Shown here piece by piece: positions 17,534 through 27,191 of a DNA stretch of 29,257 nucleotides. Origin of the DNA: Bifidobacterium breve. Its GTDB lineage: Bacteria; Actinomycetota; Acidimicrobiia; Acidimicrobiales; Ilumatobacteraceae. Made by a program: the position numbers and the translations under genes. Under the pieces are notes generated by a model. The model did no database searches. It saw nothing but the letters and a program-made list of their open reading frames with translations, and was not told the origin of the DNA. The DNA lies in the NCBI GenBank assembly GCA_945871625.1, contig CAMBWL010000001.1, positions 1-29,257 on the forward strand, written 5' to 3'. The stretch's first letter is position 1, and every line of letters begins with the position of its first letter.

Positions 17534-20152
17534 CTAAACAATTTTTTTGGATGCCTGCACCGCCAACTGCAACGCCTGATCCAGAGCCTCGGCATTTTTT
17601 CCGCCTGCTGTGGCAATGTCACCCTTGCCGCCACCGCCGCCACCCACCATTTTTGCGGCCTCGCTGATCAACTCGCCCGCCGAAGTCTTAACTTTGCTGC
17701 CGGTCGCGGCAACCAATGCGACGCCCCCAGTCGGCGTAACTCCGCCCAACACGACGGCCTTGATTTTGCCATCGGCCCGAATTGCAATTGCTAATTCACG
17801 TAAATCGCCTGGCGACATGTCGTCAACTCGCTGAACAACAACACCGTCAACGGCCTTGCCTATAAGTTCAGCGGCACGCCCGCGAGCCGCAGCAGATCGA
17901 ATTATTTTAAGTTCATCGTTGAGTTGCTTGATTTCGGCCATTTTGCGCGTCGCAGCATCAACCAGCAAGGTTGAACTGGTATCCAAAACTTCGCTTAGTT
18001 TTCGCATTGTTCTTGCCGACTCAAGCACATAGTCAACAGCATTTTGTCCGGTTACGGCCTCGATGCGGCGCAAGTTCGAACCGATTGAACTTTCTTCAAC
18101 AACTTTGATCAGACCGATATCGCCAGTCGCCGCGACATGCGTACCACCACACAACTCGATTGAGTCACCGGCTTCGAGCACCCGCACAACATCGCCATAC
18201 TTGTCGCCAAAAAATGCGATTGCGCCGGCTTGTGTGGCCTTGTCTTTGGATGTTTCATAATTTTTTACCGCAGAATTATTCAGTACTTGCGCATTGGCGA
18301 TTCGTTCAATCTGTTCAATTTCGGCTGGTGTCAGTTGTGCATAGTGACTGAAATCAAATCGCAGGCGCTCGGCAGAAACCAGCGAACCAGCCTGCTTGAC
18401 ATGTTCGCCAAGCACCTCGCGCAATGCATAATGCAAGATGTGCGTTGCGGTGTGATTCTTGCGAGTCGCATTGCGTAGCCCCGAATCGATAGTCGCTGTA
18501 ACTTTTGCACCGACCGCGATCTCCCCGGACAAGACACCGATGTGTCTGCGTAAACCAGGCAAGGCGAAGACGGCGTCACTGACTCTTATCTCGCCCGACG
18601 AACCACGGATCACGCCGTGATCGCCGACCTGTCCACCGCTTTCTGCATAAAAAGGTGTGGTGTCTAAGAACACCTCGACTTGCGAGTCGTCGATCGGGTT
18701 AATCGCCAATACTTTTGCCTCGCACTTGGCAGATTCATAGCCGACAAATTTTGTTTGCCCGTACTGTTCGAGCACCTGGCGATATTGCACCAACATTTCA
18801 TCGGCGCCAGATGAACCCTTGCGTGCTGACTTGGCACGCGTGCGTTGCTCGTTCATTTCTATTTCGAATGCGGCAACATCGACTTCGATACTCCGCTCGC
18901 CGGCGATTTCTTGGGTCAACTCCAAAGGAAAACCATAAGTATCATGCAACACGAACGCACTTTTGCCGCTCAAAGTCGACTTCTTTTTCGATTTTTTCAT
19001 CGACGAGAATTCATCCTCAAGAATCGAAAGACCATTCTTGAGTGTCTGACGAAAACTTTCTTCTTCCTTGGTCAAAACGCCAAGAATAAAATCTTTGTTC
19101 TCTAACAGCGACGGGTGTGCCTCACGCATAACTTCTATCGCAGTCTCAACAAGTTTTGGCATGACCAACTTGTCTGTACCGAGCAGATATGCGTGGCGCA
19201 CGGCCCTACGAAAAATTCGGCGCAGAACATAACCCCGACCTTCGTTGCTGGGGAATACACCGTCATTTACGAGCATCGTCGACGACCTGGCGTGTTCGGC
19301 TAAAACTCGCAACGAGAAACTTGACCGGTCTTCGTAGTCGCCCACTATGTACTTTTTGGAAGTTGCTGATTGTGCTTGCTCGATCAGCGGATACAACACA
19401 TCGGTTTCCCAAATTGAATCTTTGCCCTGCTTCAACGCCAAGATTCGTTCGAGACCGGCCCCTGTATCGATACTTGGTTTTGGCAGTGGCATTCGCGTGC
19501 CATCTTTGTCCTGATTGAACTGCATGAAGACGAGATTCCAGAATTCCAGAAAGCGATCCCCTTTGGGATCATTCTTTGGGCCACCATCTGGGCCAAATGC
19601 CGCCCCTCGGTCGATGTGAATTTCTGAACACGGTCCGCATGGGCCAGTTTCTCCCATTTGCCAGAAGTTGTCTGCGTCACCGAGCCGTTGAATGCGATTC
19701 ATCGGCACTCCAACTTGATCGTGCCAAATTTGTTCGGCTTCATCATCGCTCTCGTGAACGGTTATCCACAGTTGATCACCGTCGAATCCAAAAACTTCGG
19801 TGACCAACTCCCAACTCCACGGAATGGCGTCGGTCTTGAAGTAATCCCCGAAACTGAAGTTGCCAAGCATCTCAAAAAATACGCAATGCCGTTTTGTGCG
19901 ACCCACGTCGTCGAGATCGTTGTGTTTTCCGCCTGCGCGCGCGCACTTCTGCACGCTCACCGCACGTTTAAACGGTGCTACTTCATCGCCAACGAAATAG
20001 GGCTTGAAGGGCACCATCCCCGCGACCGTGAACAGAATCGACGGGTCATGCGGGATCAAGCTCGCAGATTCAACTTTTGTGTGACCGCGCTGCTCAAAGA
20101 AGCCGGTGAACGACCTTCTGAGTTCGTTCGCCGTGCGAATTTCAGCCACCAT
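17534..20152 (-). CDS. alaS: Alanyl-tRNA synthetase
   Basis: Class II synthetase that charges tRNA-Ala and edits mischarged Ser and Gly. At 872 residues it is full length. The order is: catalytic domain (about 1-245; FTVAGMVPFKPYF near 41, FWNLVFMQFNQ near 204, motif 3 DTGAGLERI near 229), tRNA-recognition domain (about 250-450), editing domain with the zinc ligands His567 and His571 (HTATH), Cys668 and His672 (CGGTH), and the C-Ala/DHHA1 domain ending in a six-glycine run and DIATAGGKNAEAL. A 43-base gap separates it from the upstream small gene, too short for a T-box leader. Confidence 0.98.
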   Translation of the reverse strand: MVAEIRTANELRRSFTGFFEQRGHTKVESASLIPHDPSILFTVAGMVPFKPYFVGDEVAPFKRAVSVQKCARAGGKHNDLDDVGRTKRHCVFFEMLGNFSFGDYFKTDAIPWSWELVTEVFGFDGDQLWITVHESDDEAEQIWHDQVGVPMNRIQRLGDADNFWQMGETGPCGPCSEIHIDRGAAFGPDGGPKNDPKGDRFLEFWNLVFMQFNQDKDGTRMPLPKPSIDTGAGLERILALKQGKDSIWETDVLYPLIEQAQSATSKKYIVGDYEDRSSFSLRVLAEHARSSTMLVNDGVFPSNEGRGYVLRRIFRRAVRHAYLLGTDKLVMPKLVETAIEVMREAHPSLLENKDFILGVLTKEEESFRQTLKNGLSILEDEFSSMKKSKKKSTLSGKSAFVLHDTYGFPLELTQEIAGERSIEVDVAAFEIEMNEQRTRAKSARKGSSGADEMLVQYRQVLEQYGQTKFVGYESAKCEAKVLAINPIDDSQVEVFLDTTPFYAESGGQVGDHGVIRGSSGEIRVSDAVFALPGLRRHIGVLSGEIAVGAKVTATIDSGLRNATRKNHTATHILHYALREVLGEHVKQAGSLVSAERLRFDFSHYAQLTPAEIEQIERIANAQVLNNSAVKNYETSKDKATQAGAIAFFGDKYGDVVRVLEAGDSIELCGGTHVAATGDIGLIKVVEESSIGSNLRRIEAVTGQNAVDYVLESARTMRKLSEVLDTSSTLLVDAATRKMAEIKQLNDELKIIRSAAARGRAAELIGKAVDGVVVQRVDDMSPGDLRELAIAIRADGKIKAVVLGGVTPTGGVALVAATGSKVKTSAGELISEAAKMVGGGGGGKGDIATAGGKNAEALDQALQLAVQASKKIV

Positions 20153-20195
20153 AAGCGACCAGCCTACTATTCACCCTCTGACGCAAAGAGCCAGT

Positions 20196-20489
20196 TTAAT
20201 TTAACGAAACATCGCTCGGCTTGATTGCTGAGTCGAATTCGGGTGCAAACTCTGTTTGGGCGTCAAAGATCTTTTCAAGTTTGATTTCGTCGAGTGTTTC
20301 GTCGCCCGAATAAGCCCGCCAAAAACCTTGCACGTAACCTTTGACGACGGCGGATATTCCGACCAGTTTTTCAACCAGGGCATCTGTCGAAAACTGCTCC
20401 GGATTTTCTTCGCTCTTTTTCTTTAAAAACCTCAAACCCAATGTCGCGGCGATTGCTCCTACAGCCAGCCAAAAAAGGCGCTTCGTCAT
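20196..20489 (-). CDS. Small single-pass membrane protein, function unknown
   Basis: 97 residues with an N-terminal membrane segment (about 5-22, preceded by basic residues MTKR and followed by LKKKSEE), then a soluble, mostly acidic tail. The pattern suggests an N-in or signal-anchor protein facing one side of the membrane. I do not recognise a motif in the tail. Other actinobacteria carry small membrane genes at this spot between rarA and alaS (such as the DUF6167 type), and this is a positional counterpart; homology is not established from sequence here. The ATG at 20487-20489 has GAGGA seven bases upstream, which, with conservation of position, makes it a real gene. Confidence 0.75.
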   Translation of the reverse strand: MTKRLFWLAVGAIAATLGLRFLKKKSEENPEQFSTDALVEKLVGISAVVKGYVQGFWRAYSGDETLDEIKLEKIFDAQTEFAPEFDSAIKPSDVSLN

Positions 20490-20496
20490 GTCGTCG

Positions 20497-20501
20497 TCCT
20501 C
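20497..20501 (-). promoter_or_regulatory. Ribosome binding site of the small membrane gene
   Basis: GAGGA on the minus strand, seven bases before the ATG at 20489, in the 15-base gap after rarA. It is the main evidence, besides position, that the 97-residue gene is translated. Confidence 0.75.
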
Positions 20502-20504
20502 GCT

Positions 20505-21836
20505 TTATTTTTTTGTTTCTTTGGTCGCCTCAACGCTATTGATTTTTTGCGCGATTTCTTGTGCGATTTTAATCTCACTGCCGTGATTTGATGGTTGGTA
20601 ATAGTCGCCTTTGGATTCAGGTGAGCCAGGGCTCGGGTCGGGTAAATATTGTTGTTCGACCCAACCACGCGGGTCGTCGTGTGGATATTGATAACCAACC
20701 CCGTGTCCAAACTCTGCGGCGCCCGGATAGTGCCCGTCTCGAAGATGCGCGGGAACTTCACTGTTCACACCGCGTTGGATATCCTCGCGTGCCGCCCAAA
20801 TGCCGAGCGCGACACGATTGCTTTTTGGAGCAGTCGCCAGATAAACAACCGCTTGAGCCAAATTAAGTTGGGCTTCCGGCAACCCAACATGCTCAAGCGC
20901 ACTCGCCGCAGCAACGGCGACCACCAATGCATTCGGGTCGGCCATACCAATATCTTCGCTGGCCAAGATCACCAATCGTCGAGCGATGAACCTGGCGTCA
21001 TCACCCGACTCAAGCATTCGTGCGAGCCAGAACAAACCAGCCTGCGCATTTGATCCACGAATGCTCTTGATGAATGCGGAGACAACGTCGTAGTGATCAT
21101 CTCTGCCGTAGCGCAACGCGCTCACACCAAGCGCCGCGTCTACTTGCGCCATCGTCACGTGTCTGTTGTTTTCGTGTGCAAGCACGCAAGAAACTTCGAG
21201 TGCCGTTAGCGCCTGTCGCGCGTCACCACCACAGCGTTGAGCAAGCGCATCCAACGCTTCGACGTCGGCCGTGACTGATTCGGCAACCACACCTCGTTTC
21301 AATAATTCTTTGACATCGCTCACCAACAGCGGTTCTAAGCGAAACAAAGTTGAACGACTGCGCAACGGTGCGTTCAATTCAAAATATGGATTCTCTGTCG
21401 TCGCCCCAATCAACGTGATCACTCCGGACTCGACCGACGGCAACAGTGCATCTTGCTGCGAAGTTGAGAACCGATGTATTTCATCGATGAACACGATCGT
21501 GCCCCGACCAAACTGCCCGAGTCTTTCGGCGGCCAATTCAATGGCTTCACGAACATCTTTCACCCCTGCGCTTACTGCCGAGAGTCGTTCGAAGTGACGA
21601 TTAGTGGTCAACGCCACGACTTCGGCAAGGGTCGTCTTGCCGGTACCTGGTGGTCCCCAAAAAATTACCGAAGAAAGTCGGTCTTGCTCGATCAAAAGTC
21701 GCAACGGCGATTGCTCCGCGACGAGATGTTGTTGGCCGACTACTTCATCGAGCGACCTCGGTCGCAAACGGGCTGCGAGCGGTGCTTGCGCTTTGAGTCG
21801 TTCAGCCGCCGCGGCACTGAACAAATCATTTTTCAT
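20505..21836 (-). CDS. rarA: Replication-associated recombination ATPase RarA (MgsA)
   Basis: AAA+ ATPase related to clamp loaders, acting at stalled replication forks. The 443 residues show the RarA opening RPRSLDEVVGQQHL (about 25-38), Walker A GPPGTGKT at 61-68, Walker B FIDEIHRF with Asp118-Glu119, sensor 1 GATTENPYFE, and the C-terminal tetramerisation/MgsA part including SNRVALGIWAA and YPHDDPRGWVEQQYLPD. The ATG overlaps the aspS stop (ATGA). The last about 40 residues after YLPD are polar and variable. Confidence 0.95.
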   Translation of the reverse strand: MKNDLFSAAAAERLKAQAPLAARLRPRSLDEVVGQQHLVAEQSPLRLLIEQDRLSSVIFWGPPGTGKTTLAEVVALTTNRHFERLSAVSAGVKDVREAIELAAERLGQFGRGTIVFIDEIHRFSTSQQDALLPSVESGVITLIGATTENPYFELNAPLRSRSTLFRLEPLLVSDVKELLKRGVVAESVTADVEALDALAQRCGGDARQALTALEVSCVLAHENNRHVTMAQVDAALGVSALRYGRDDHYDVVSAFIKSIRGSNAQAGLFWLARMLESGDDARFIARRLVILASEDIGMADPNALVVAVAAASALEHVGLPEAQLNLAQAVVYLATAPKSNRVALGIWAAREDIQRGVNSEVPAHLRDGHYPGAAEFGHGVGYQYPHDDPRGWVEQQYLPDPSPGSPESKGDYYQPSNHGSEIKIAQEIAQKINSVEATKETKK

Positions 21837-23605
21837 TTGATAGCTGGTGGCAACAGCCTGATGCCCAGTTCTTTAAGTTGCGCCGCATCGACCGTCGTCG
21901 GGGCATTGGTCATCGGATCAGAACCTGACTGAGTTTTTGGAAACGCAATCACTTCGCGAATATTGTCTTCGCCAGCCAATATCGCCACGAGACGGTCAAT
22001 ACCAAACGCAAACCCGCCATGTGGCGGCGCACCATATTTAAATGGTTGCAAAAAGAAACCAAAGCGTGCGTCGGCATCTTCGTCTGATATGCCCAATTGT
22101 CGAAAGACACGGCGCTGCAACTCTGGCTCGTGAATCCGAATCGATCCTGAACCAAGTTCCCAGCCGTTCAAGACCAAGTCATAAGCCAGTGCACGCACCG
22201 AGAGCGGTTCGGTTTCTAGACGATCAACATCTTCTTGGTGCGGGTGACAAAACGGATGATGTCCAGGCTGAGGCATGTTGGTGGTCGGGTTGATACCGAC
22301 GAACATCGGAAAGTCGACGATCCATACATATCTATAGGGGCCCTCATGCACCGGCGGACGGCCGAGATCGTTGCGCAACTGCCCGAGCACCGAACACGTT
22401 GTCGCCCATTGATCAGCAACAATCAGTATCAAATCTCCGACAGTGGCCTTGGTTTGGGCGATCAAATCAGCCTGCTCTTTCGCCGACAAAAACTTGGCTA
22501 CAGGCGATTCAAGCACCGAACCATCAGCAACTTTGATCCAAACGAGGCCCTTCGCTCCGAGTTTCTTGGCGCGCTCGGTCAATGCATCAAGTTTGTTGCG
22601 GCCACTTGCTGCCTGAAGCGGATAATCGGCGCCGCGCACGCAGATCGCCTTGATCGACTCAGCCGATGCAAAAGCCTTGAACTCGGTCGACGCAAACACT
22701 TTGGTCAACTCGACGAGTTTCATTGCAAAACGCAGATCAGGTTTGTCGATGCCATAATCGTTCATCGCCTCGTGCCAAGTCATGCGTTCGATCGGCGGCG
22801 GCTCTGAGCCAGTGGCGGCTTTAGCCGCGGCAATCACGGCCGTCGAAATCATCGTCATGACATCGTCTTTGTTGACGAAACTCATTTCGGCGTCAAGTTG
22901 CATGAATTCGTATTGTCTGTCGGCACGCAAGTCTTCATCGCGCAAACACTTTGCAATTTGGTAATAACGGTCGATGCCTGCGACCATCAACAACTGTTTC
23001 CAGAGTTGCGGTGATTGCGGCAACGCATAAAACGAACCAGGTTCATTGCGTGAGGGCACCAAAAACTCGCGGGCACCTTCGGGAGTGCTGGGCATCAAAA
23101 GCGGCGTTTCAATCTCGGTAAATCCTTGCGACTCCATCGATTTACGAATCGCCGAGTTAACCGCGGCCCGCAGGCGCAAGTTCTTCTGCATTCGTTCACG
23201 CCGAATGTCCAAGTATCGATACTTCAGGCGCACATTTTCGTCGACATCATCACCACGTTGATCGATTGGAAACGGCGGCGGCTCGGCATTGTTCAAAACC
23301 TCGATTTTGCAATCAGCAAGTTCAACTTTGCCCGTTGGAATATTCTCGTTGACAGTGCCCGCAGGTCGTGCCTGCACTGTGCCCGTCACCCTGATCACCC
23401 ATTCACTTCGCACATCAACAGAGTTGTCTACGACACATTGAACAATGCCGCTGTAGTCGCGCAAATCCAAGAAAGCTAGATGCTCACCGTGTTCGCGTCG
23501 ACGACCCACCCATCCACAGAGTGTGACCTTCTGACCAATTTTCTCGGCGTGCATCTCACCACAGAGATGAGTGCGAAGTGCGGTGCTGTTATTTTTTGCC
23601 GTCAT
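21833..23605 (-). CDS. aspS: Aspartyl-tRNA synthetase, bacterial type (probably Asp/Asn non-discriminating)
   Basis: Class II synthetase for tRNA-Asp. The 590 residues include the N-terminal OB anticodon-binding domain (about 1-110), catalytic core with YRYLDIRRERMQKNLRLR (motif 2 region upstream IETPLLMPSTPEGAREF), QSPQLWKQLLM, a GAD insertion (about 285-415), and HPFCHPHQED and FAFGIDRLVAIL near the C terminus. In the OB domain CGWVGRRREHG places His39 where non-discriminating AspRS (Pseudomonas, mycobacteria) has His and the E. coli type has Leu. This predicts that Asn-tRNA is made through GatCAB. The start ATG has no clear ribosome binding site in the 17-base gap after hisS. Confidence 0.96.
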   Translation of the reverse strand: MTAKNNSTALRTHLCGEMHAEKIGQKVTLCGWVGRRREHGEHLAFLDLRDYSGIVQCVVDNSVDVRSEWVIRVTGTVQARPAGTVNENIPTGKVELADCKIEVLNNAEPPPFPIDQRGDDVDENVRLKYRYLDIRRERMQKNLRLRAAVNSAIRKSMESQGFTEIETPLLMPSTPEGAREFLVPSRNEPGSFYALPQSPQLWKQLLMVAGIDRYYQIAKCLRDEDLRADRQYEFMQLDAEMSFVNKDDVMTMISTAVIAAAKAATGSEPPPIERMTWHEAMNDYGIDKPDLRFAMKLVELTKVFASTEFKAFASAESIKAICVRGADYPLQAASGRNKLDALTERAKKLGAKGLVWIKVADGSVLESPVAKFLSAKEQADLIAQTKATVGDLILIVADQWATTCSVLGQLRNDLGRPPVHEGPYRYVWIVDFPMFVGINPTTNMPQPGHHPFCHPHQEDVDRLETEPLSVRALAYDLVLNGWELGSGSIRIHEPELQRRVFRQLGISDEDADARFGFFLQPFKYGAPPHGGFAFGIDRLVAILAGEDNIREVIAFPKTQSGSDPMTNAPTTVDAAQLKELGIRLLPPAIK

Positions 23606-23622
23606 TAACTAATACTGCGCTT

Positions 23623-24879
23623 TCATTTGACATTCAGTGCTTTCAAAACTTCGCCGATCACATCTTTGTGGGCAATTGAGTATTGCTCCCCAGAGCCCAT
23701 CTTGCGCAACATTATTGTCGAATTTTGTACTTCATCAGACCCGATTATCAAGGCGACGCTTGCAGCGCTGCGATCTGCCGACTTCATTTGGGCTTTGATA
23801 CTGCGCAAATCATATGCACGATCGGCACTAATACCGTTCTGGCGCAACAAATGACACAGTTCGTGCGCATGGCCACCATCTACCGTGTCGACCACAAAAA
23901 TCTGCACTGCAGTTGTTGGTGCGACGAATGTGTTTTCGGCATCACAGGCCAAAAGGGTGCGGTCCAGTCCGAGGGCAAAACCGATTCCAGGTGTCGCTGG
24001 ACCGCCAAGTGCTTCAACGAGCCCGTCGTAGCGCCCACCTCCACCAATCGCCGTATGTGCTGCATCGAGTGCGAGCGAGGTGAATTCAAATGTCGTGCGA
24101 CGATAATAATCAAGCCCGCGCACGAGTCGATTGTTTATCTCATAAGAAATATTCAGTGCATCAAGTGCGCGCAATACGGCGTCAAAGTGTTGATTGGCGC
24201 TTTCACTAATCGACTCACGTATTGCGGGTGCTCCAGCAATAACTTTTTGATCCGGTTCACGTTTCGAGTCGAGCACACGCAATGGGTTGCGCGCCAAAGT
24301 TGCACGACTTTCGCTCGTGAGATCTTTTTCATGGGCAGAAAAATATTTGAGCAGTATCTGCGAATACTGTTCGCGGTCTCCCGCATCCCCGAGAGTGTTC
24401 ACCGATAGATGCACTTTTTTAAGACCAAGGTCAGCATAAAACTTTGCCGCCAGGGCAATCACCTCGGCATCCAACAGCGGGTCGTCAGCGCCGAGAGCTT
24501 CCACCCCGACTTGATCAAACTGTCGATATCTACCCTGCTGGGGTTTTTCGTAGCGAAAATTTGGGCCGGCGTACCAAACTTTCCACGGCGTGATCGGTCG
24601 ATGCTCGACATAAGCCCGGCAAACGCCTGCTGTTTGCTCGGGTCGCAGTGCAACGTGCCGACCACCCTTGTCGTGAAAGTCGTACATCTCTTTTGTAACC
24701 ACTTCGGTCGTCTCGCCCAAACGCAAAAATACATCCAGGTCTTCGAACATCGGCGGAATTATGAAGTTATAACCTGCGGCCTCGACGGTGTGGGCAAAAA
24801 CGTCCTGAAAAGCACGCCAGCGCCCAGAATGTGGCGCCAGAATGTCGCGGGTACCAGGAGAAGTCTTAAATTCGGGCAC
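23623..24879 (-). CDS. hisS: Histidyl-tRNA synthetase
   Basis: Class II synthetase that charges tRNA-His. The 418 residues carry SPGTRDILAP at the N terminus, ALRPEQTAG near 78-84 (the usual LRPEGT with Gly to Gln), the motif 2 loop FRYEKPQQGRYRQF at 108-121, the HisA signature VRGLDYYRRTTFEF (near 260), GGGGRYDGLVEALGG, motif 3 GIGFALGLDR, and an anticodon-binding C-terminal domain with RAYDLRSIKAQMKSAD. This is the catalytic type, not HisZ, because the signature segments are intact. The start is GTG at 24877-24879, chosen because SPGTRDI must be near the N terminus; no clear ribosome binding site is seen. It lies 38 bases after rel and 17 before aspS. Confidence 0.96.
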   Translation of the reverse strand: MPEFKTSPGTRDILAPHSGRWRAFQDVFAHTVEAAGYNFIIPPMFEDLDVFLRLGETTEVVTKEMYDFHDKGGRHVALRPEQTAGVCRAYVEHRPITPWKVWYAGPNFRYEKPQQGRYRQFDQVGVEALGADDPLLDAEVIALAAKFYADLGLKKVHLSVNTLGDAGDREQYSQILLKYFSAHEKDLTSESRATLARNPLRVLDSKREPDQKVIAGAPAIRESISESANQHFDAVLRALDALNISYEINNRLVRGLDYYRRTTFEFTSLALDAAHTAIGGGGRYDGLVEALGGPATPGIGFALGLDRTLLACDAENTFVAPTTAVQIFVVDTVDGGHAHELCHLLRQNGISADRAYDLRSIKAQMKSADRSAASVALIIGSDEVQNSTIMLRKMGSGEQYSIAHKDVIGEVLKALNVK

Positions 24880-24917
24880 GCGTGAAGGCTAGACGCTTTG
24901 ACGACGCAGACGAATCA

Positions 24918-27176
24918 TCATCTAGATGCCGACGGATGGTCAATGTCATCGCCGTCGACAACATCTTGGGCGACACCTGGCAAGGCTCGACTGACGTCGT
25001 AAACCCCTTCAATTCGCTTGATCATCCGAAGCACCGACTGCAAGTGACCCGGGTCGGCGAACTCAAATTCAAACCGCATTCGCGCAACCCGATCTACGCC
25101 AGTATGCGTCGCGCATGAAACTATATTCACGTGCTCATCCGATAGCGCGTTGGCAACATCTCGCAACAAACGCGAACGGTCAAGCGCTTTCACTTCGACC
25201 GCGGCGACGAACATCGTGTCCGAACTCTCACGAGACCAGTCGACATCAACAACACGCGCGGCATCTTGGGATACAAGCGCGGCAGCGTTGGCGCAATCGG
25301 TCCGATGCACCGTGACGCCACGACCTTTGGTGACAAAACCCATCACTTCATCGGGTGGAACCGGCGTGCAGCAGCGCGATAGCCGAACGAGTACGTCCGG
25401 CATTCCTTCTATATGTACGCCATTTTTCTGCGGAGATGCAGTGCTAGTTGCACCGACTGATGACATTGAAAGTTGATCCGGCTGAACACCGTCCCGCATT
25501 CGTTTCGACAGTCCTTCAACAATCGCCACGGCATCAATACGCTGATCTCCGATCGCAGCAAAAAATTCGCTCGCATCGGCGAAGTTCAAAGTGGCGATTT
25601 CATCCAGCAAAGCTTGGGATGAAATAATCTTTTGTGCGGGCAAACCCGCCTGCCGAAGGCGCTCAATCAGCTCGTCTCGTCCGTTTTCGACCAGGTCTTC
25701 AAGACGCTCACGCGTAAGCCATTGTTTGATCTTGCTTCTAGCCTTGGGGGAAACTACGAACTCAAGCCAATCTTGGGATGGCTCATTTGTTTCGCCTTGT
25801 GAAACTAAAACTTCGCATGTATCACCTGAAGCGAGTTTGTAGTCGAGCGGCACCAATCGACCATTGACCCTTGCGCCCATGCAACTGTGACCAACTTCGG
25901 TGTGTACTGCGTAGGCGAAGTCGACTGGCGTCGACAAAGCTGGCAAGGTTATTACTCGACCTTTAGGTGTGAACAAGAACAACTCGTCTTGATCCAAATC
26001 GGTTTTAAGAATCTCCAAGAACTGACTCGGGTCAGACACTTCACCTTGCCAATCAATGATCCGATTCAACCAATCAATGTCACCTTGTATCGCCGTGTCC
26101 TTATATGCCCAGTGCGATGCCACACCCCACTCTGCACGTTGGTGCATCTCTCGTGTGCGAATCTGTACTTCAATCGGTTTGCCACCTGGGCCAACGACCG
26201 TCGTATGCAAGGACTGATACAAATTAAACTTCGGCATAGCGATGTAATCTTTGAATCTTCCAACAATCGGTTTCCAGTGCCCGTGAATTGCGCCGAGCAC
26301 CGTGTAGCAATCTTTTTCTGACTCGACCACGATACGAATCGCCAGCAGGTCGTAAATATCGTCGAACTCGCGACTTTTTTGTACCATCTTTTCGTAGATG
26401 CTCCATAAATGCTTGCCGCGAGCCGTCAACTCGGCTTTGATCTTGACTTCTTCAAGCCACTGCTGCACTTGACCAATGCTCTTTGCCAGATAAGCATTGC
26501 GTTCGGGTGCGCGCATGGCGACAAGATGGTCAAGTTCTGCATAACGCTTTGGATACAAAGCAGCGAATGCCAAATCTTCGAGTTGCTGTTTAATTTCTTG
26601 CATTCCAAGGCGGTGCGCCAACGGTGCATAAATGTCCAGAGTTTCTTGGGCAACTCTCTGTTGCTTTTCATGCGAAACCGCAGCGATGGTGCGCATGTTG
26701 TGCAACCGATCGGCAAGCTTGATCATCAATACCCGCAAGTCACGTGCCATCGCCACGAGCATCTTGCGCATCGTTGCGGCCTGCTGCGCTTCTTTTGAAT
26801 CAAACTGCAATCTTTCAAGTTTCGTGACACCATCAACAATCGCCGAAACTTCACTGCCAAAATTGCTTTCAACATCGGCGATGGTGATCTCTGTGTCTTC
26901 TACGGCGTCATGTAGAAGTGCAGCCACTATAGAAACTTCGTCCAGACCAATATCGGCGACTATTCGTGCGACAGCAATCGGATGATTGATGTAAAGTTCG
27001 CCACTGGATCGATTTTGATTTGCGTGCGCTGAACGCGCCATTTCGTAAGCCGCATTGATCAGCGACACCGACCCTTTCGGATGACGCGACTTGTAGGCGC
27101 TCAACAACGGCGATAGCTCTTCGGCAATCGTTGCACTTTGGCGCCGCCACGGCAGCACCCTTGATGAGGTGGCCAC
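24918..27176 (-). CDS. rel: Bifunctional (p)ppGpp synthetase/hydrolase, long RSH protein
   Basis: Makes and degrades the stringent-response alarmone. The 752 residues have the full order: HD hydrolase with LLHDAVEDTE (His89-Asp90, Glu93-Asp94), synthetase (about 240-350) with RFKD at 307-310, TGS (about 399-460), helical region, Cys602-Cys603 in the zinc-finger/CC domain (LSRCCTPVPPDE), and ACT (about 655-735). The intact HDxxED and the RxKD (not ExDD) synthetase motif mark a bifunctional enzyme, the only type usual in this phylum. The start is GTG at 27174-27176, 15 bases after secF, without a clear ribosome binding site. Being next to hisS and secDF is the usual actinobacterial neighbourhood. 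Confidence 0.97.
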   Translation of the reverse strand: MATSSRVLPWRRQSATIAEELSPLLSAYKSRHPKGSVSLINAAYEMARSAHANQNRSSGELYINHPIAVARIVADIGLDEVSIVAALLHDAVEDTEITIADVESNFGSEVSAIVDGVTKLERLQFDSKEAQQAATMRKMLVAMARDLRVLMIKLADRLHNMRTIAAVSHEKQQRVAQETLDIYAPLAHRLGMQEIKQQLEDLAFAALYPKRYAELDHLVAMRAPERNAYLAKSIGQVQQWLEEVKIKAELTARGKHLWSIYEKMVQKSREFDDIYDLLAIRIVVESEKDCYTVLGAIHGHWKPIVGRFKDYIAMPKFNLYQSLHTTVVGPGGKPIEVQIRTREMHQRAEWGVASHWAYKDTAIQGDIDWLNRIIDWQGEVSDPSQFLEILKTDLDQDELFLFTPKGRVITLPALSTPVDFAYAVHTEVGHSCMGARVNGRLVPLDYKLASGDTCEVLVSQGETNEPSQDWLEFVVSPKARSKIKQWLTRERLEDLVENGRDELIERLRQAGLPAQKIISSQALLDEIATLNFADASEFFAAIGDQRIDAVAIVEGLSKRMRDGVQPDQLSMSSVGATSTASPQKNGVHIEGMPDVLVRLSRCCTPVPPDEVMGFVTKGRGVTVHRTDCANAAALVSQDAARVVDVDWSRESSDTMFVAAVEVKALDRSRLLRDVANALSDEHVNIVSCATHTGVDRVARMRFEFEFADPGHLQSVLRMIKRIEGVYDVSRALPGVAQDVVDGDDIDHPSASR

Positions 27177-27191
27177 GGTTAAAGCGTAGTG

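Noticed and set aside
17527..17643. Longer N terminus for ruvX
   Set aside because: The extension lies inside alaS and its Arg-rich sequence does not match the family; the ATG at 17526 gives the family start and length.
20153..20195. T-box or other riboswitch before alaS
   Set aside because: The gap is only 43 bases, too short for a T-box; the gaps before hisS (38) and aspS (17) are also too short.
23683..24408. Plus-strand open frame of 241 codons
   Set aside because: Entirely antisense to hisS, with no recognisable motif and no supporting gap or promoter.
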